NCBI GenBank assembly: GCA_037039685.1 | Contig: JAWNGF010000006.1 | Coordinates: 2,604,001 to 2,668,000 of the forward strand | Direction of reading: 5' to 3' | DNA length: 64,000 nt | Source of the DNA: Ceratobasidium sp. AG-K | Lineage: Eukaryota; Basidiomycota; Agaricomycetes; Cantharellales; Ceratobasidiaceae | In this document: positions 33,958-46,264 of the stretch, piece after piece | Position numbering within the stretch: position 1 is the first letter of the stretch | Layout: every line of letters starts with the position of its first letter | The notes under the pieces: generated by a model | Seen by the model: the letters and a program-made list of their open reading frames with translations, nothing else | The model's database searches: none | Told to the model about the DNA's origin: nothing | Program-made: the position numbers and the translations under genes

Positions 33958-35261
33958 TTATATCTATGAACATGGTCAGTTTACCATCACCAGGGATAAG
34001 GAACAAGAACGGAAGAAGCCGAGTGGGGAATGGAAGCAAGGGAATGAGGCGCTTACCAAGCTAAGTTCGAGCGTCCAGACACGACGAGCCCAGAGCTTGA
34101 CCAAATGCACTGACGTGCTTCCGGTCCCGGGGAGTACGGCCTCGGCGCCGTCCCACCAGCACTTGCGCTATATACAACCAACGTCAGTCACATCACACCG
34201 AAGAAATGACGAAATGACGTACCGCCGGTTTACGCCAGAAGAGCAACAACTTCTGGGCAGTCGCCATTTGCTGCTGGTCAACCGTCACCGGGCCGCCATC
34301 TACAAAGGGAGAAATGAGCCGAGGTAAAAGGAAAGACGAGGGGAGGGGGACGCACCAGGCGGATGGTTGATCCCAGTCTTGAGCAACACCAACGCAATCG
34401 ACGAAATGCAACACCTCGAAGGCTCAAGGGCGCGATAGCCCCACGTGTCTTCGCGGTGGAAACCCGACATGCAGAGCATGTCGATCAAGTGCTGTTCCGC
34501 GACGTTGTTTTCCTTGTTTACGTTGCGCTGCCATCCCAATCAAACATCAGCTCTGATCCCAACTTGATTTAATGAAAAACTGCTGGGACTCACCTGGAGG
34601 GCCGTAAAGATGTGCCGCTTATCCAAAAGCTGGACCCCACTCTCGCGCTTCATCTCCAACAACACCCCATTCGCAAGTCCATGTTCGTCCGTCGCGGCGC
34701 CGCTCTTTCCGCCATCATCAGGGGGGATGACAAAGTACTCGAGTTCTTCACGCAAGACGATGATGGCTTGTTTCGTCAGGAGCGGGTTCTGGTTGGGCGG
34801 GCCGAAATCGATGCCGGGTGACGAGGTGGGAGACGAGTCGAGGAGCGGTTGTTGGGCGGCGAGGAGACCTGGTGAAGTGGATGTGCCGTAGAACCTGTCT
34901 TGGGAGATGCGGAAGAACTCGAGGACATAGGCAAAACAGTCGGGATCAAACTACACCACCAACATTAGCGCACAGCCAACTTTAGCCACTGGGGACGCAC
35001 ATCAACGATATAAACGTCCTCGCCCTCTTCGTCGTCATACGTGCTCCCTGCAACACTCTGCCTCGACAAGACCAGTCCGTTGGGGAACAAACAAAGCAAG
35101 ACCGACTCGGGCAGGTTCATAATCTTTTCACGGTCGACCGAGAACCTGACGCCTCGCAGATCGAGATGAAGACGGGCCAGCAGCTGGGGCTGACCCGACA
35201 GGTTCAGCCCGCCTTGGGGCGTCTGGGAGACTTGGGTGATGGGCGAGGATGCGGTGGCCAT
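33958..35261 (-). CDS. BTB/POZ-type growth regulator, Whi2-like, 327 aa
   Basis: Exons (reverse): 35001-35261, 34594-34950, 34356-34527, 34223-34299, 34057-34167 and 33958-33963; GT-AG introns with matching phase. In yeast Whi2 works with the phosphatases Psr1/Psr2 in stress response and growth arrest; basidiomycete homologues are usually called growth regulation protein. The BTB-like core is seen in VRFSVDREKIMNLPESVLLC, LFPNGLVLSR and VDFDPDCFAYVLEFFR. Later come EELEYFVIPP and the conserved-looking tail FHREDTWGYRALEPSRCCIS and RRVWTLELSLI. The start may instead be ATG 35303 (adding MNNTCFGTLFPPPS). The final 6-nt exon (Ile-stop) follows a 93-nt intron and is the weakest part of the model. 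Confidence 0.78.
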
Positions 35262-35363
35262 CGAGGGAGGTGGAAAGAGCGTGCCGAAGCACGTGTTGTT
35301 CAACTTGGTGTTACGTAACGGCGCTTGTACAAATAATTTACAATCTAGATATTGACATGGTCG

Positions 35364-36844
35364 CTAACACAAGCCCAGCTCGCGGTTGAGGACTGCACCC
35401 CAGGCCATGACGAAATACACTGCGGCACAGGGAAACCCGCACTTGAGGGCTACGTCGCCCCAGTCCCATTTCCTCCCGTAAATCACGCGTTGGCCTCGTT
35501 CGACCGGTCCAAGGTTGCTCGTCGCCCACAGCTGGATCGCCCGCGAGACGCATGTTGTGGTTCCCACAATTGCCCAACACGCCGTCGGACGTTTGGCCAC
35601 ATCGAATACCGAGAGTGTAATATGCGTTGCGGGCCAGCATATGGCTTGGAGCGCTAGTAATCTGACGAGCGTCGAGAGGAGGGGATAGTACGCTCTCCAG
35701 CGTACGAGCAGGCCGCTTGTGAGGAACCAGCATTGAAAGCCGGTTAATACGCTCTACGACATTAGCCCAGTCGGGAGCAGTCCTAGAGACTCACCCAGCA
35801 TGCGGCGACGCAAAAGTCCACCCTCGTATGTCCCTGGGGTTTGGCCACGTTGCGCAGGTGGCCAATCGTCCCCACCGTGGCGGGGACAATGGCGAGTAGT
35901 CGGCACAGGAGTAGGACGAGTGGGATGAGGCGGGTCATGAGGGGTGTTGCCGACGGTTGATGGTGCGCTACTCCTCGCGCGGTTGGAAGCACTCGCGCCT
36001 GCTCATTAGCTTCAACCAACAGATACAAGAGGGGGAGACTCACTGGTCCTTCACGCTCCGTCTCAGTCTCACTCGCCAGCCGATCCTTACTCCTCAACCG
36101 CGCCAAATGCCTCATGCGCCCAATCGAACCAGACCCATGGTGGATCTGTCGTCCACCAAACGAAAGCTGGTCCTGCTCCGTATCACTATCGTCCATTGCC
36201 CTGAGATATGTTGTTGGTGCGATGCCAAAGTAGGGTGAGATGGGGCTGGAAGGGTGGCTCGTGGATAAATTGGCCGGGATGAACGCGGGAAAGGTGGATA
36301 GATGAGGATGAGAAGACGAGCGCGAGCGGATGCAAATCCCAGGCGCTTGGTCGTGCGGGGTCAGTGTATTCGAGCGCGAGCGGGATTTTATTCGGACGGA
36401 GCCTGTGCTTGAACTTGGTTGCAGCGAACTACCGGGGGGCTGGACGGAAGTTCCAGGAGGCTGAAGGGAAGTACCGGGGGGCTGAAGACCCAATTGATGC
36501 AACGACGTAAAACTCGCGCTCGGACTGGGCGGACACGACCTGCGCTGTCTGCGTGCTGGACTACTCGCTCGACTCCCGCGTCGAGAGCGGGGCGTGCTTC
36601 CGTCGGGGGCGAGGGCCGTCAGGGTTAGGTTCGAGCTCGACGTTCCAGGTCTGCGGCGGGTGGCCATTCTAGGATATGTATTCCCGGGGTTGGTGAATTG
36701 GGTAGGTGAAAGTTGCTTAGGAGTATAGGTCGGAGAGAGACGAGTGGGAGAGTAGCTGGGAGAAGGACCGGAACGGTTGGGAGAAATGGAACCCCCGGGA
36801 CCGACGAGGTTGGGAATGAAAAGGTAGGGAGTGACAACGCTCAT
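35364..36844 (-). CDS. eos1: EOS1-type N-glycosylation/ER membrane protein, 464 aa
   Basis: Exons (reverse): 36044-36844, 35795-35998 and 35364-35753, GT-AG and in phase. Yeast Eos1 is an ER membrane protein needed for normal N-glycosylation and oxidative-stress tolerance. The C-terminal half has several membrane segments (LIPLVLLLCRLLAIVPATVG, GFQCWFLTSGLLVRW) and the family-like block GTTTCVSRAIQLWATSN with RKWDWGDVALKCG and YFVMAWGAVLNRE at the end. The N-terminal 240 residues are disordered, Ser/Pro/Arg-rich, with a short tandem repeat LQPPGTS (three to four units near 36430-36490). Frame analysis places the start at ATG 36844; an upstream GTG extends the frame but is not a fungal start. 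The assignment rests on remembered family pattern. Confidence 0.7.
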
Positions 36845-39089
36845 CTCAGCAGGCAGGCTGGTCAGGTGTCCACCGTGCACAAGGCTAATTATCTGGATTT
36901 CATTCCGGTCATCTGATCGACGTTCGCGATCTGCCGGTGTCCGCCCCTTGCTCTCCGGTTTTCCATTTGCTTTCCCCGCCCTCGATTAACTCCACCCCTG
37001 CTCTTCATTTGTTTCGCGCGATCGATTTGTTCCTACGCCACCCTCGATTGCGAGTCTATACTCTATCCATCCAGTCTATCTTCTCGAGAGAACCGCAAAC
37101 CTCCCTCAATTCCCGTTTGCAAAGCGCATCTTTCGGCGCTTTCATCCGAACTCCCAATCCAAGACACCGCATTTGGCCTGATCATTCCAGTGATCATGTA
37201 TCGAGGGCGAGCCACGGGGAGGAGCCCCGCAACCACTCGCCACCCCGTCTACCGCAGTGCGTTCTGGCATATCACCACCCCATTCGAACCGCGAGTCTAT
37301 TTGTACTGTATTCTACCCAGGATGAAACGGAGATTAGGTCCGACCGAGTCTATACATACGTGCGAACGTTCGAGAGCTTCTTGTCTAGGGTCGGGAAGTG
37401 ATCCTACTGGAACACCCGTTCTAGATGAAATGACTGGGCGGTTTTATGTAAATCAACTCCGTGCCTGCCGCCGGCTTGTGCGCGGTAAACAACACCAATT
37501 CGGGTGGCGCTTGTTGGTCCTTTGCAGTTTACCACACCGCAATTTCGATTCGGTTGAGCGGAGATGTTGACCACACCTGAACGTTGTCTCATAAACAACG
37601 AAGCTGGCTGTGTCCAAATAATTATGTTTTGCCTCAGCACAGTGAGCTTTGGAGTTCCGAGACTCGGGCGATGTGCTAACGCTTTCGTCATCAGACAGCC
37701 CAGTTACACTACGCATGGGGTATACAGGTGTTTGAAAACGTTCGGCCACATTGTGAGATCTGTTGTGAGTGATGTCCCGGCACTGATATCCGGTCATATG
37801 GTGGAGTAACGTGTATTCTTAGAGTAAAAAGTGATTTTTTGGAGTCGTTCGAGCAAGACAACTGGGCTCTTGTGCCCACTATGGATCTTTCAAAAAACGG
37901 GCCACCAAAGCTCAGGCGCTTGGCCATTCAAATAGCCTTCCCCCTTCATATCCCAATGTAAGATCCCGTTGATTACCGAACTCAGCCAGGCTGATTTACA
38001 CGTGGTGGCTGATAGTCATACCGTAGAACAGAGCATCCCTATTACTTCGTTTGCTTTCACAGTTTCCCATCGTCTTTAAAAGACTCAACAACGAGCACCT
38101 CGGCGACGAGTCCTTTGCACTATATAAACGCCCCTTTGACAACTTTTCGATCGTCAAATCTTATGTTCATCCGTACTTTATCATCCTCAACATCGCTCAA
38201 AGGGTCATGGAGCAACACTGGAACAAGATCCCGGTAAATCATTCGAGATCCCTAAAGGCACATTTGGATCTCTACGTTGTGATTTATTACCAATGGATGA
38301 GCCTTCGCCCAAGGTCTCAACCGGGTCCAATGCCTCCGTTGACTCTTGTATCTACATCCATTGAAATATCTGATTCAAGGCTAGTGTCTCCCCAGGCTGC
38401 CAACACGCGCCGAGCCAAGTGCCCGCGCGACCAACTGAGCGATGAGGACAAAGGTCCGTCAACTAACAACTCGCGATCTCCAGCCAAAGGAATTGCATCT
38501 GTATCGAAGGAGTAGTGGTGTAAACTCGGACCCATTTGTATCGCTTTCTTGTACGTATATGAATCTCTTCCATTTGTAGATGCTCTTGCACTACATATTG
38601 TAACGGCTCTTGCCGAGATGATACGCACCAATGTGCCGTTTACCACTGCTATTTGTTAATCGTTCAAGTACAGCGTGGCTACAGCAAGCGACCGGCCTTC
38701 ACTTGATCCGATGACCTCACCAAATCCGGCTGAGGTTCCACAGAATTCCTCCATTTGAATCCAGTATATGTCTGGTGGTAGCATAGGGTCCAGTTCAAGG
38801 ATATGCTAGGCGTGCACCAATCCTCAGGCCTCGATGACTAGATTGGATCTATCGTAATTGTCGAACAACTTGCGATCCTGGGCCGAAGCAGGGGAATCTA
38901 CATAATTTGACGTACGAGATTTCATGTTAATATTGCGATAGGTGGACAATATCATAAAGTTCAACATGTATGCGTCGCTTCCCGACTAGTTATAACAATC
39001 GTACAAAATGATATCAAATCTACAAATCTGACTCGTTAGTATCAATCCGCAAACGTAGAAGGTATTGAACTACTTACTGTATCATGTCC
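36845..39089. other. Intergenic region with an unplaced open frame at 38051-38515
   Basis: The forward frame 38015-38515 is open after an AG and encodes NNEHLGDESFALYKRPFDN and a polar C-terminal tail, so it may be the last exon of a gene whose upstream exons (candidates at 37160-37400 and 37830-37960) I could not join with confidence. The remainder shows nothing recognisable. Confidence 0.3.
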
Positions 39090-42000
39090 TCACATGGCCC
39101 AATACGCGTCCGATTGAAGCTTGGTATGATCTCCCTGTTGATCTTCCTTATACAGAACGGGGCTCGATTGGACAGGCCCGGACGTGTCGCCTTCTTTATT
39201 TAGTTCCGGTATTCTCAGACAACGCTTGTTCAGCTCTTTAAGAATATCAACCCAGGTCCACGAGTTATCGAAGGTTGGGGGCAGTTTGTCGGTGCGTGGT
39301 GTAAGATTTATATGCTTCTCATTCTCGTAGAATGCTATCATACACGACAGAAGCTCGCTGTCCAGGACGGCCTGGGGGCTACCTTGGCACAAGTCCACTA
39401 GTTTCAGGAGCCACATGTCCGCAAGACCAAGGTCGTCAACGCTGGTGGGTAGAGTGTCCGAGTTATCGGCAAGGTGAAGCGAAAATTCGTTATTCAATGA
39501 TCGTAGGAGCAGCAAGGCTACCGAAAGGTTGGGTTCCTCCGGTTCAGGAACAATATACATCAATCTTTCGCAGACAATCCATAGCACAACCATGTCGCAT
39601 AGTGCGAGAGTTGGATTCGTGGAAACTTGTGGGTTCAGCAATGATTTCAGGAGACTGGTCTGCGCAAGGTGGGTAAAAACCTGCGTGTTCCCTGGTTCCC
39701 GTTGCCAAACGCATTGGACTATACCCCGTAGACATAATTGCTTTAATTCTGAGGACTTGGTATGGGTGAAATGCTCCACCAACGGCGCAATTATGAAATC
39801 GCCGAAGCTGGTACAAAGGCATTTAACCAAAACAGCGTCAAGGCGTGATAGGGCCGGCGAATCAACCGGAGGGCTGCAGTTGACCTCTTGAGCAAAATCC
39901 ACGAAACACTCGGATATCACTTGCAAGAGGTGCTGGCCAGGTCCAAAGGAGGGCGGAACAATGGGGATAATGCTGTGATATAATGGGGGGTCGTAGTCTA
40001 TCAGCCATGAAAACAGACATTGACCGATAAGCTTGACATCGGCCAAGCCAAGAGCCCAGTTATTTCCGTTTTTCTGGCCTAGTAGGCTAAGCATCCCGAA
40101 GATGATTAGAGAATCGTCCTCTGAGATTTTCAGCTCTTTTAGCACGAGATCATTGAAAACGCGCTTGGCCCGCTTCAAAGCAACGTCCTTATTTGAGCTC
40201 TCGTCCGCCTTCTTGTGTTGACCTGGATCAATGCCGGAAGCAAACACGGAAACAACAAGTCCGGTAGCAGCAGCGTGGCTGACGGACTGGTAGCCTGGAT
40301 TATGGTACGACAATGTGCACAGTAGCTTAATAAAAAGCATGGGTGACTGTAAAGACTCATAGAACAAGGAATTTGTAACGCCATCCAGCACCGTGGCTAG
40401 TGCCCCTGAAGGAAAGCCTGTCACTTGACCAGTGATAACAAGTTCGAGCAGCTCCAATTGTCTTGAGCGTAATTGGTGTTCGGAGTTCAATGACTTCCAG
40501 ACATCCACACTAGCTTCCAATGGGACACTGTTAAGCTCATATGCTGCAATCTCATAGCGTGGTGAGGGCTGGATCCAACTGACGGTCAAGATGCTGTATC
40601 TAGCTTAGTAATGTATTGAATAGCATAGGATATTGACACTCACTCAGGCACTACAGACAAAGTACAATAGCGTGCCAGCGTAGCCAGGTAATCAAAATCT
40701 AGATTGAGGGGCGCAGAGCCATGTTCAATGGAAAAATGGGCCTTGTCCTTTTGCCGCATGTCGATTCCTTCCCCACGAATAAGCGCGGTTGCAAAGCGAA
40801 GTGAGCGTGCAAACAAAGAGGCCTCATCGAGAAACATGTAGTTGTCTGGTTGCGTTTTAAAATCGCCCCATACCTCATATGTATTTGTACAAGCCCTGAT
40901 TCTTTCGCATAGGAGGTGTATGACACCAGACCCCCATAGTTCCCGGCGAGGCAGAAACGGCTTTGCACCTGCTAGTGCCTGCAATGCCATATCAACAGAT
41001 TTGGCGTCCTCGCAGTTCCAGATCATCCATGCAAGCATAAGACTAGTGATGTTATCCATTGGCGTCTCCTTTTCCACAAGCTGTAACCGATCTATCGCGA
41101 AAAGGTCTGGTCTCGAGCCCGCAATTAAGTCAAGCCGCTCATCTATTGAGTTGGCGACAGCTCTTATTCTATTCGCAAACACAAACGGTACAGCTTCCAA
41201 CGGAGAGGTTATCTCTTCTGGGTCTTCAACGTTCGAGTCCGAGTTGACGGAGGATCTTCCAAGCGCAACAGCTGATAGTTTCAAACGTTTCAAACTGTGC
41301 GATACCCATGCCAGTGAGGCGACCAAAGTGCCCACGTATCTCCTTGTGTGGTAGTTAGCCAGCAACGAGAACCAGCGAGGATATAGGAACCGGACAAAAG
41401 ACGTCGTATAAGGGCAGAATGGGAAGAAGAGCGGAAGCGAGGTAGTAATCATATAGAACAGCCCACCCAAGGAGGTTGTTACTACTATGGGCAGAGCAAC
41501 TAGCACATTAATATCCCATAGATAAAGTGAAAGCCCAACTGCAAAAAGTACTGTTGTAATGATTCAGCTTATATTCGGGGGACTTCAATACCATTAATTT
41601 CGACTCACAAAGCGCAATATGCATTAACAGCGGCAGCACGTTCATGATTTCCCTCACCTTCCATTGCTTGATTGCATCCCAACGCTGCTGGCGGATGCGG
41701 CCCTGCCTGAGTGGCGAGCCAACTCGCCCGGCCATAAAATATTTGCACCAGTCTTTTGCAAGGATAGCAACGAGGGACACCACGACGCTGATACTGAGTG
41801 ACAGGAACCAGAGAGTATTGACAATAATGGCGGAATAAGCAGGGGTGAATTCGGATGTCGCTTGATTTGTCACGGAAGAGTCATCAACTGGCATGCCCTT
41901 CGAGATAGTGATTAGGGATTGAGACACAAGAAGGAGCGTCTGAGCGGTGCGCTCCGTGTAGTCTGGTTTAAGGTCTTTTGAACTCTCGAGTACGAACCTA

Positions 42001-42539
42001 GAGAGGATCCATGTAAGAAACGTTTCAATTGTTGATTGCAAGTAGCCTAAAACCTACGCCGTAGAGATTGCCGAAAATAATGCAGCCTGGACCACGGTAC
42101 TGATTAGCTAGTAACGGTGAGGTCCTAAAATTCAGACGTACAAAAACTATACCAAGACCAAGCTTGTTAGGCTTGAACTAATGCTGACGATGAGTTCAAA
42201 ATTACGTACGTAAAGTTATGTCTAACATGCTGAGCAAACAGGTCGGGTTATACTCAATACCGGCGATAACGCTCACAACTCAAAGACAAGTATAAGTACC
42301 GCACCTGTTCCATTCTTCGACGAGTTCTTTATCCATCTTGTCGGTCTCCTCCACATATTTCTTCCAGATACGAGCGCTTGGGGCCATCTCGGCACCGTAG
42401 TCATCATAATCTTTACCCAGAATACCTGAGCGCTAAGGCATGCATGTGGTTAGATCCTTTCGAAATCTGTAGTCAAAACTGCTACCTGGTGTGGTTTCCA
42501 GGGCTCGGCAAGCTTTTCATTCGGCTCGGGGGAAGTCAT
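39090..42539 (-). CDS. DUF6535-family multipass membrane protein, copy C, 1011 aa
   Basis: Exons (reverse): 42486-42539, 42305-42432, 42210-42229, 42142-42146, 42058-42086, 41609-41997, 40644-41550 and 39090-40593, all GT-AG and in phase. Exon sizes 128, 20, 5, 29 and 389 equal those of copies A/B (389 in B). The protein starts MTSPEPNEKLAEPWK and then has the DUF6535 domain: ARIWKKYVEETDKMDKELVE, DITLLFAALFSAISTAFVLE, VNTLWFLSLSISVVVSLVAI, LLMHIALC, followed by more hydrophobic segments and a 500-residue soluble tail. The tail diverges strongly from A and B. Role unknown. It lies 20 kb from the A/B tandem and is divergent from the Ohr gene at 43295. Confidence 0.8.
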
Positions 42540-43294
42540 AGATACAAAGCCCTGTGAGGTCAATACTGAGATAGTTGATGACAGTAACCGCTTTAACGTG
42601 GAGATTAGGTTCCATGAAACCCGGGCCGGCGTGGCTGCGTGGGAATGTCTTACACCCTAAGGCGCCCATAAGCGCTTAGTAGAAGTTAAAGCGAAACTGG
42701 GCCGAGATATGTCCTACTATTATGACAACTACTCCGACTGAATGGCCGGGGTACGTATTGGACGCGTGATAAGAAACAAACAAATTTCGTAAGTCCATTG
42801 TTTTCAAGTACCCCTTTACGATCGTGTACGGGCCCGCTCTAACAACTAAGCATTTTTAGACATAGGTTGTAATAACTTTGTAATTGTGGGTATGTTCTTC
42901 ATCCCGTTCGGGGTCCATGAACCTGGATTGCACTGGTGGCCAGCTATCGCGGCGCCGCAAACCCGTCTCCCGGATGACCGGTCGAGACACTGGCGTCGGC
43001 TCCTGTGCGTGGATTTATATATTGGCCCCGGTCACCCTACTCGAAGCTATAAACTTAGTACTCAGTCGTTGGTATAGGTTAACGTCTGTAGGTTGACACG
43101 AGAGGAAGATGTCCTACAGGGCAATAATATTGCAGTATGTGTCACGAATGAGGTTCATATGCCACAGGGCAACTCCCACGGGGGCAGTCACATGATCTCA
43201 CCGAGGGTTCGGAGAATGGTTGGAGTGATTTCGGTTCGTGTTGACAGTATCTGATTGTCGCCGCGACGTCAAGCAGTCAACCAGCAGTTGAGCC
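42540..43294. other. Divergent intergenic region between DUF6535 copy C and ohr
   Basis: No supported gene. It must hold both promoters. The forward frames near 42884-43096 lack recognisable content. Confidence 0.4.
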
Positions 43295-44134
43295 ATGTTC
43301 AGAGTGACCCGCTCCGTAGTTGGCCTTACAACCCGGTTTTGCCGTACCCCGAATATTGCCCAGCGTCGCAGTGTGCTTACCTTGGCTCAGACAAAGGTTG
43401 GCATATAACACAATTTGTGGAACAGTCTGATTCTCACCGATTTTGTAGTACACTGCCCAAGTAGGCGTCTAGATTGACTTCAGCGGGTAACTTAACGCTG
43501 ACTTGCGAATAAATAGGCGACTGCGTCAGGTCCCGGCTGGGATGGCACGACTGAGCTTGATAACGGATCACTCAAGATCAATATGGCCATTCCAAAGGAA
43601 CTTGGCGGCTCAGGAGAGGGCCACGATCCCGACCAGGTACGTTTCATCACAATGAAACAACCAAGGCATCGCTCGCATCACCGGGTATCATTTGTTTGTG
43701 GTTGCTAGCTCCTCGCACTCGGGTACGCTTGTGAGCCATACAACGCGCTAAAATGCAATGAGTTGGAGATTAAATAGCAAATTACGCAGCTTGCTTCCTC
43801 GGTTCTCTCCACTTGGTGGCCAAAGACAAGGGCATTCAACTTTCGGACGATGTGAAGGTCAAGGTTACAGTATTATTTGGTAGGACAAGAATGCTTTTCC
43901 ACGCATATACCCCTGATTTCAATGAATCTAGGAGATGCAACGGGCGGAGGAATGGGTATCCAACTAAAGCTGACCGCCTCTGGCGTTGACGCAGCTCTAG
44001 TTCATGAAACCCATTCGGTACGCCTTGCACAGTCCAGGAAATTTGATACAATATTTACTATAATTGGCTCTTAGGTGTGTCCATACTCCCGTATCTTCAA
44101 GGAAGGCACGCAAATCGAGACCGTTATTGAATGA
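43295..44134 (+). CDS. ohr: Organic hydroperoxide resistance protein, Ohr/OsmC family, mitochondrial, 163 aa
   Basis: Exons 43295-43396, 43449-43460, 43517-43636, 43709-43730, 43790-43879, 43932-44017 and 44075-44134; GT-AG introns, all phases agree, stop TGA. Ohr is a thiol peroxidase that reduces organic hydroperoxides through two Cys. Seen: a basic presequence MFRVTRSVVGLTTRFCRT suggesting mitochondrial import; YTAQATASG and MAIPKELGGSGEGHDPDQLLA, the usual N-terminal block; ASCFLGSLHLVAK with the peroxidatic Cys; and VCPYSRIFKEGTQIE with the resolving Cys. The gene is cut into seven tiny exons (down to 12 nt), so no long open frame reveals it. Length fits the family plus presequence. It may protect mitochondria from lipid peroxides. 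Confidence 0.88.
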
Positions 44135-45381
44135 GTAAAATCGAGGAAATATATGATAATTTGGGTGTTCAAATGAGAAACCGTAACTTTGAATATCGTG
44201 ACCGCCTGCTGCTTCTGGACTGCAGGTAACAAAGATAGAGATTGGTGAAGTACTTTCCTTGCATTGCTCGTCATTTAGAGAGCTTGAGGATTATTATGGC
44301 GCCGTGCAAAAGTCTGGATCGACGCTTATAATTTGATCACGATTTTTTTGCGCGGCGTTTGGCCGCCCCAATTATCGGGCCATAAAATGGATTCTAGTTG
44401 ATTTTATATGATGTAAACTATACAGAAACTACTGCCTGGGTGGTGCACGTCGAGTTATATCTGTTGCAAGACAATATGCCAGTGAGAAAAAATCGCCACA
44501 GAAATCGGTATGCAGAAAAAGGTCGAATGGAGCACCTCGAGCAAAAGGGGAGCTTCTCACAAAATCGCGTAAGCCTGCGCCACACGGCATAATTTTTATC
44601 GGGCTGGTGGGGTCAATCCCTCCAGCGAGCCACTGGTACTCGCCATCACTTGTTATTGCAGACAGAGAACTGCTTTTTTGTACGCTATATATAAGGCTTT
44701 GGTCGTAACGGGGGAGTTGTGAGCAGGTTTGTCACAACTAATTTACTCAAGAAATCGTGGCACCCGAACTCCCGGTCATGCTACTTCAGGCCACATTGTA
44801 GTGCTCCACTAATTTTTACTTTGGCAATGACAGAAACTCAGTTTGGAGCGTCCTAGTGGTCATGGCAGTTGTTCCAAGTGCTGTGATACCTCCAAGTCCC
44901 TTGGTGCAACTCTTGCAAAGTGTGCCTATCCCCCAGTGAATGTAGACGGGCAAAACATAGTTTCTATCACTTGATCACTGGTAATCTATATTGTAACAGG
45001 TTCAAGCTATTTCCACAAATTCTGACCGTAATACGCAAGGTCAATCCAGCCATTGTCTCATGCACAATCTCTTTAAGCCACCGTTAACCCAGTTGTGCCA
45101 AACTTAAAGCTTGTATTTGTTTCCCTGACATAAGTTGGCCCTTGCAATGTAGCCTTGCAAACAACTCAATCAACTGCATATGATGTGCCTATCAATAACA
45201 GCTTCGCTTTTTGTTTTCAGCCTCAGTGCTCTGTGCGTTTACCAAGGCAACTTGCCACTTGGAGGGTGGCCAATCAACTCAATGTGGCTTGCCAAATGTT
45301 GGCTTGACGGTGGTTTGGGCCCTTTGGTCCAGTGGCACTATGCTTGGCCCAAGATATGACCTATTATGGCAATTGTTGACA
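44135..45381. other. Non-coding flank of the transposon nest
   Basis: No supported gene. This is host DNA left of element 3; its continuation resumes at 59812 after the nested insertions. Confidence 0.45.
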
Positions 45382-45386
45382 CATGT

Positions 45387-45778
45387 TGTTGTGAGCTAGC
45401 TCTCTCCATTGGACTTGCCTGTTGTCTTGTCTGCCTGTGTTCTCTTTTGCTTTGTGTTTCTGTTTGCCGCGTTGCCACCTTCTTGTGGTTATTCTGTTAC
45501 ATTGTGTAACGCGGCTGTGCTTTGTACGAGTCATGTCTGTTCATACAGCATGACTCACTTGGACACTCCTGACTGGCTTGTGTGTATGACTTGTGTGGCT
45601 GTGTCTTGTATGACTTGGTCACTTCCTGAATATATATAGAGGACCAACAAGCCTGGTAACCCCAGCTTGTTTTGTCTCATCAAAACATCCCCTTTGAGTG
45701 ACACTTTGAACCACCCCTACCCTCAAGCGCCTAAAGACACTTAAGTGTGTTGCAGTTCAAGAGGTCACTTAGGTCTTA
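45387..45778 (+). repeat. 5' LTR of element 3, left part
   Basis: Starts TGTTGTGAGC after CATGT. It stops inside ...GGTCTTA, where element 2 begins. The missing right part is at 53006-53063. Contains the TATA box (about 45630) and AGCTTGTTTTGT (45664-45675). Confidence 0.92.
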
Positions 45779-46235
45779 TGTCGTGAGCCAACTCACTCCA
45801 TCGGACTCGCCTGTTGTCTTGCCCGCCTGTTTCCTCCTTTTCTGTTGTGTTTCCGTTTCCGTTTGCCGCGTTGCCACCTTCTTGTGGTTATTCTGTTACA
45901 TTGTGTAACGCGGCTGTGCTTTGTACGAGTCATGTCTGTTCATACAGCATGACTCACATGGACACTCCTCACTGGTTGACTGCGTTGACTCATGTGGCTG
46001 CGCCTTGTATGACTCGGCCACTTTGTGAATATATATAGAGGACCAACAAGCCTGGAAACCCCAGCTTGTTTTGTCTCGTCAAAACATCCCCTCTGAGTGA
46101 CACTTAGAACCACCCCTACCCTCAAGAGCCTACAGACGCTTAAGTGTGTTGCGGTTCAAGAGGTCACTTAGGTCTTAGTGCCATCCACTCTCCATCACGG
46201 CTTGTCTCATAGCCACCAAGAAGAAGCTTCCAACA
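45779..46235 (+). repeat. 5' LTR of element 2 (457 bp)
   Basis: TGTCGTGAGC ... CTTCCAACA. TATATATA at 46030-46037 puts the transcription start near 46060-46065. Differs from the 3' LTR at six bases, each a CpG against TpG/CpA. Confidence 0.95.
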
Positions 46236-46237
46236 TT

Positions 46238-46249
46238 ACAAAACAAGCT
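46238..46249 (+). promoter_or_regulatory. Putative self-priming primer-binding site, element 2
   Basis: ACAAAACAAGCT begins 2 nt after the LTR and is the exact complement of AGCTTGTTTTGT at 46063-46074 in the LTR, 33 nt downstream of the TATA box and therefore at the expected 5' end of the RNA. There is no TGG at the LTR edge, which would be expected of a tRNA primer site. This is the layout of Tf1/sushi self-primed elements. Confidence 0.68.
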
Positions 46250-46264
46250 TAACAACATACAAAC

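Noticed and set aside
45387..45778. Taken first as a solo or truncated LTR
   Set aside because: Its missing right end is found at 53006-53063 after element 2, with matching target duplication and combined length equal to the 3' LTR.
45409..46038. Short ORFs repeated in each LTR (VCSYSMTHMDTP type)
   Set aside because: Chance frames repeated because the LTR is repeated; they overlap the promoter region.
46236..46253. tRNA primer-binding site after the LTR
   Set aside because: No TGG at the LTR edge; the sequence instead complements the element's own predicted RNA start.
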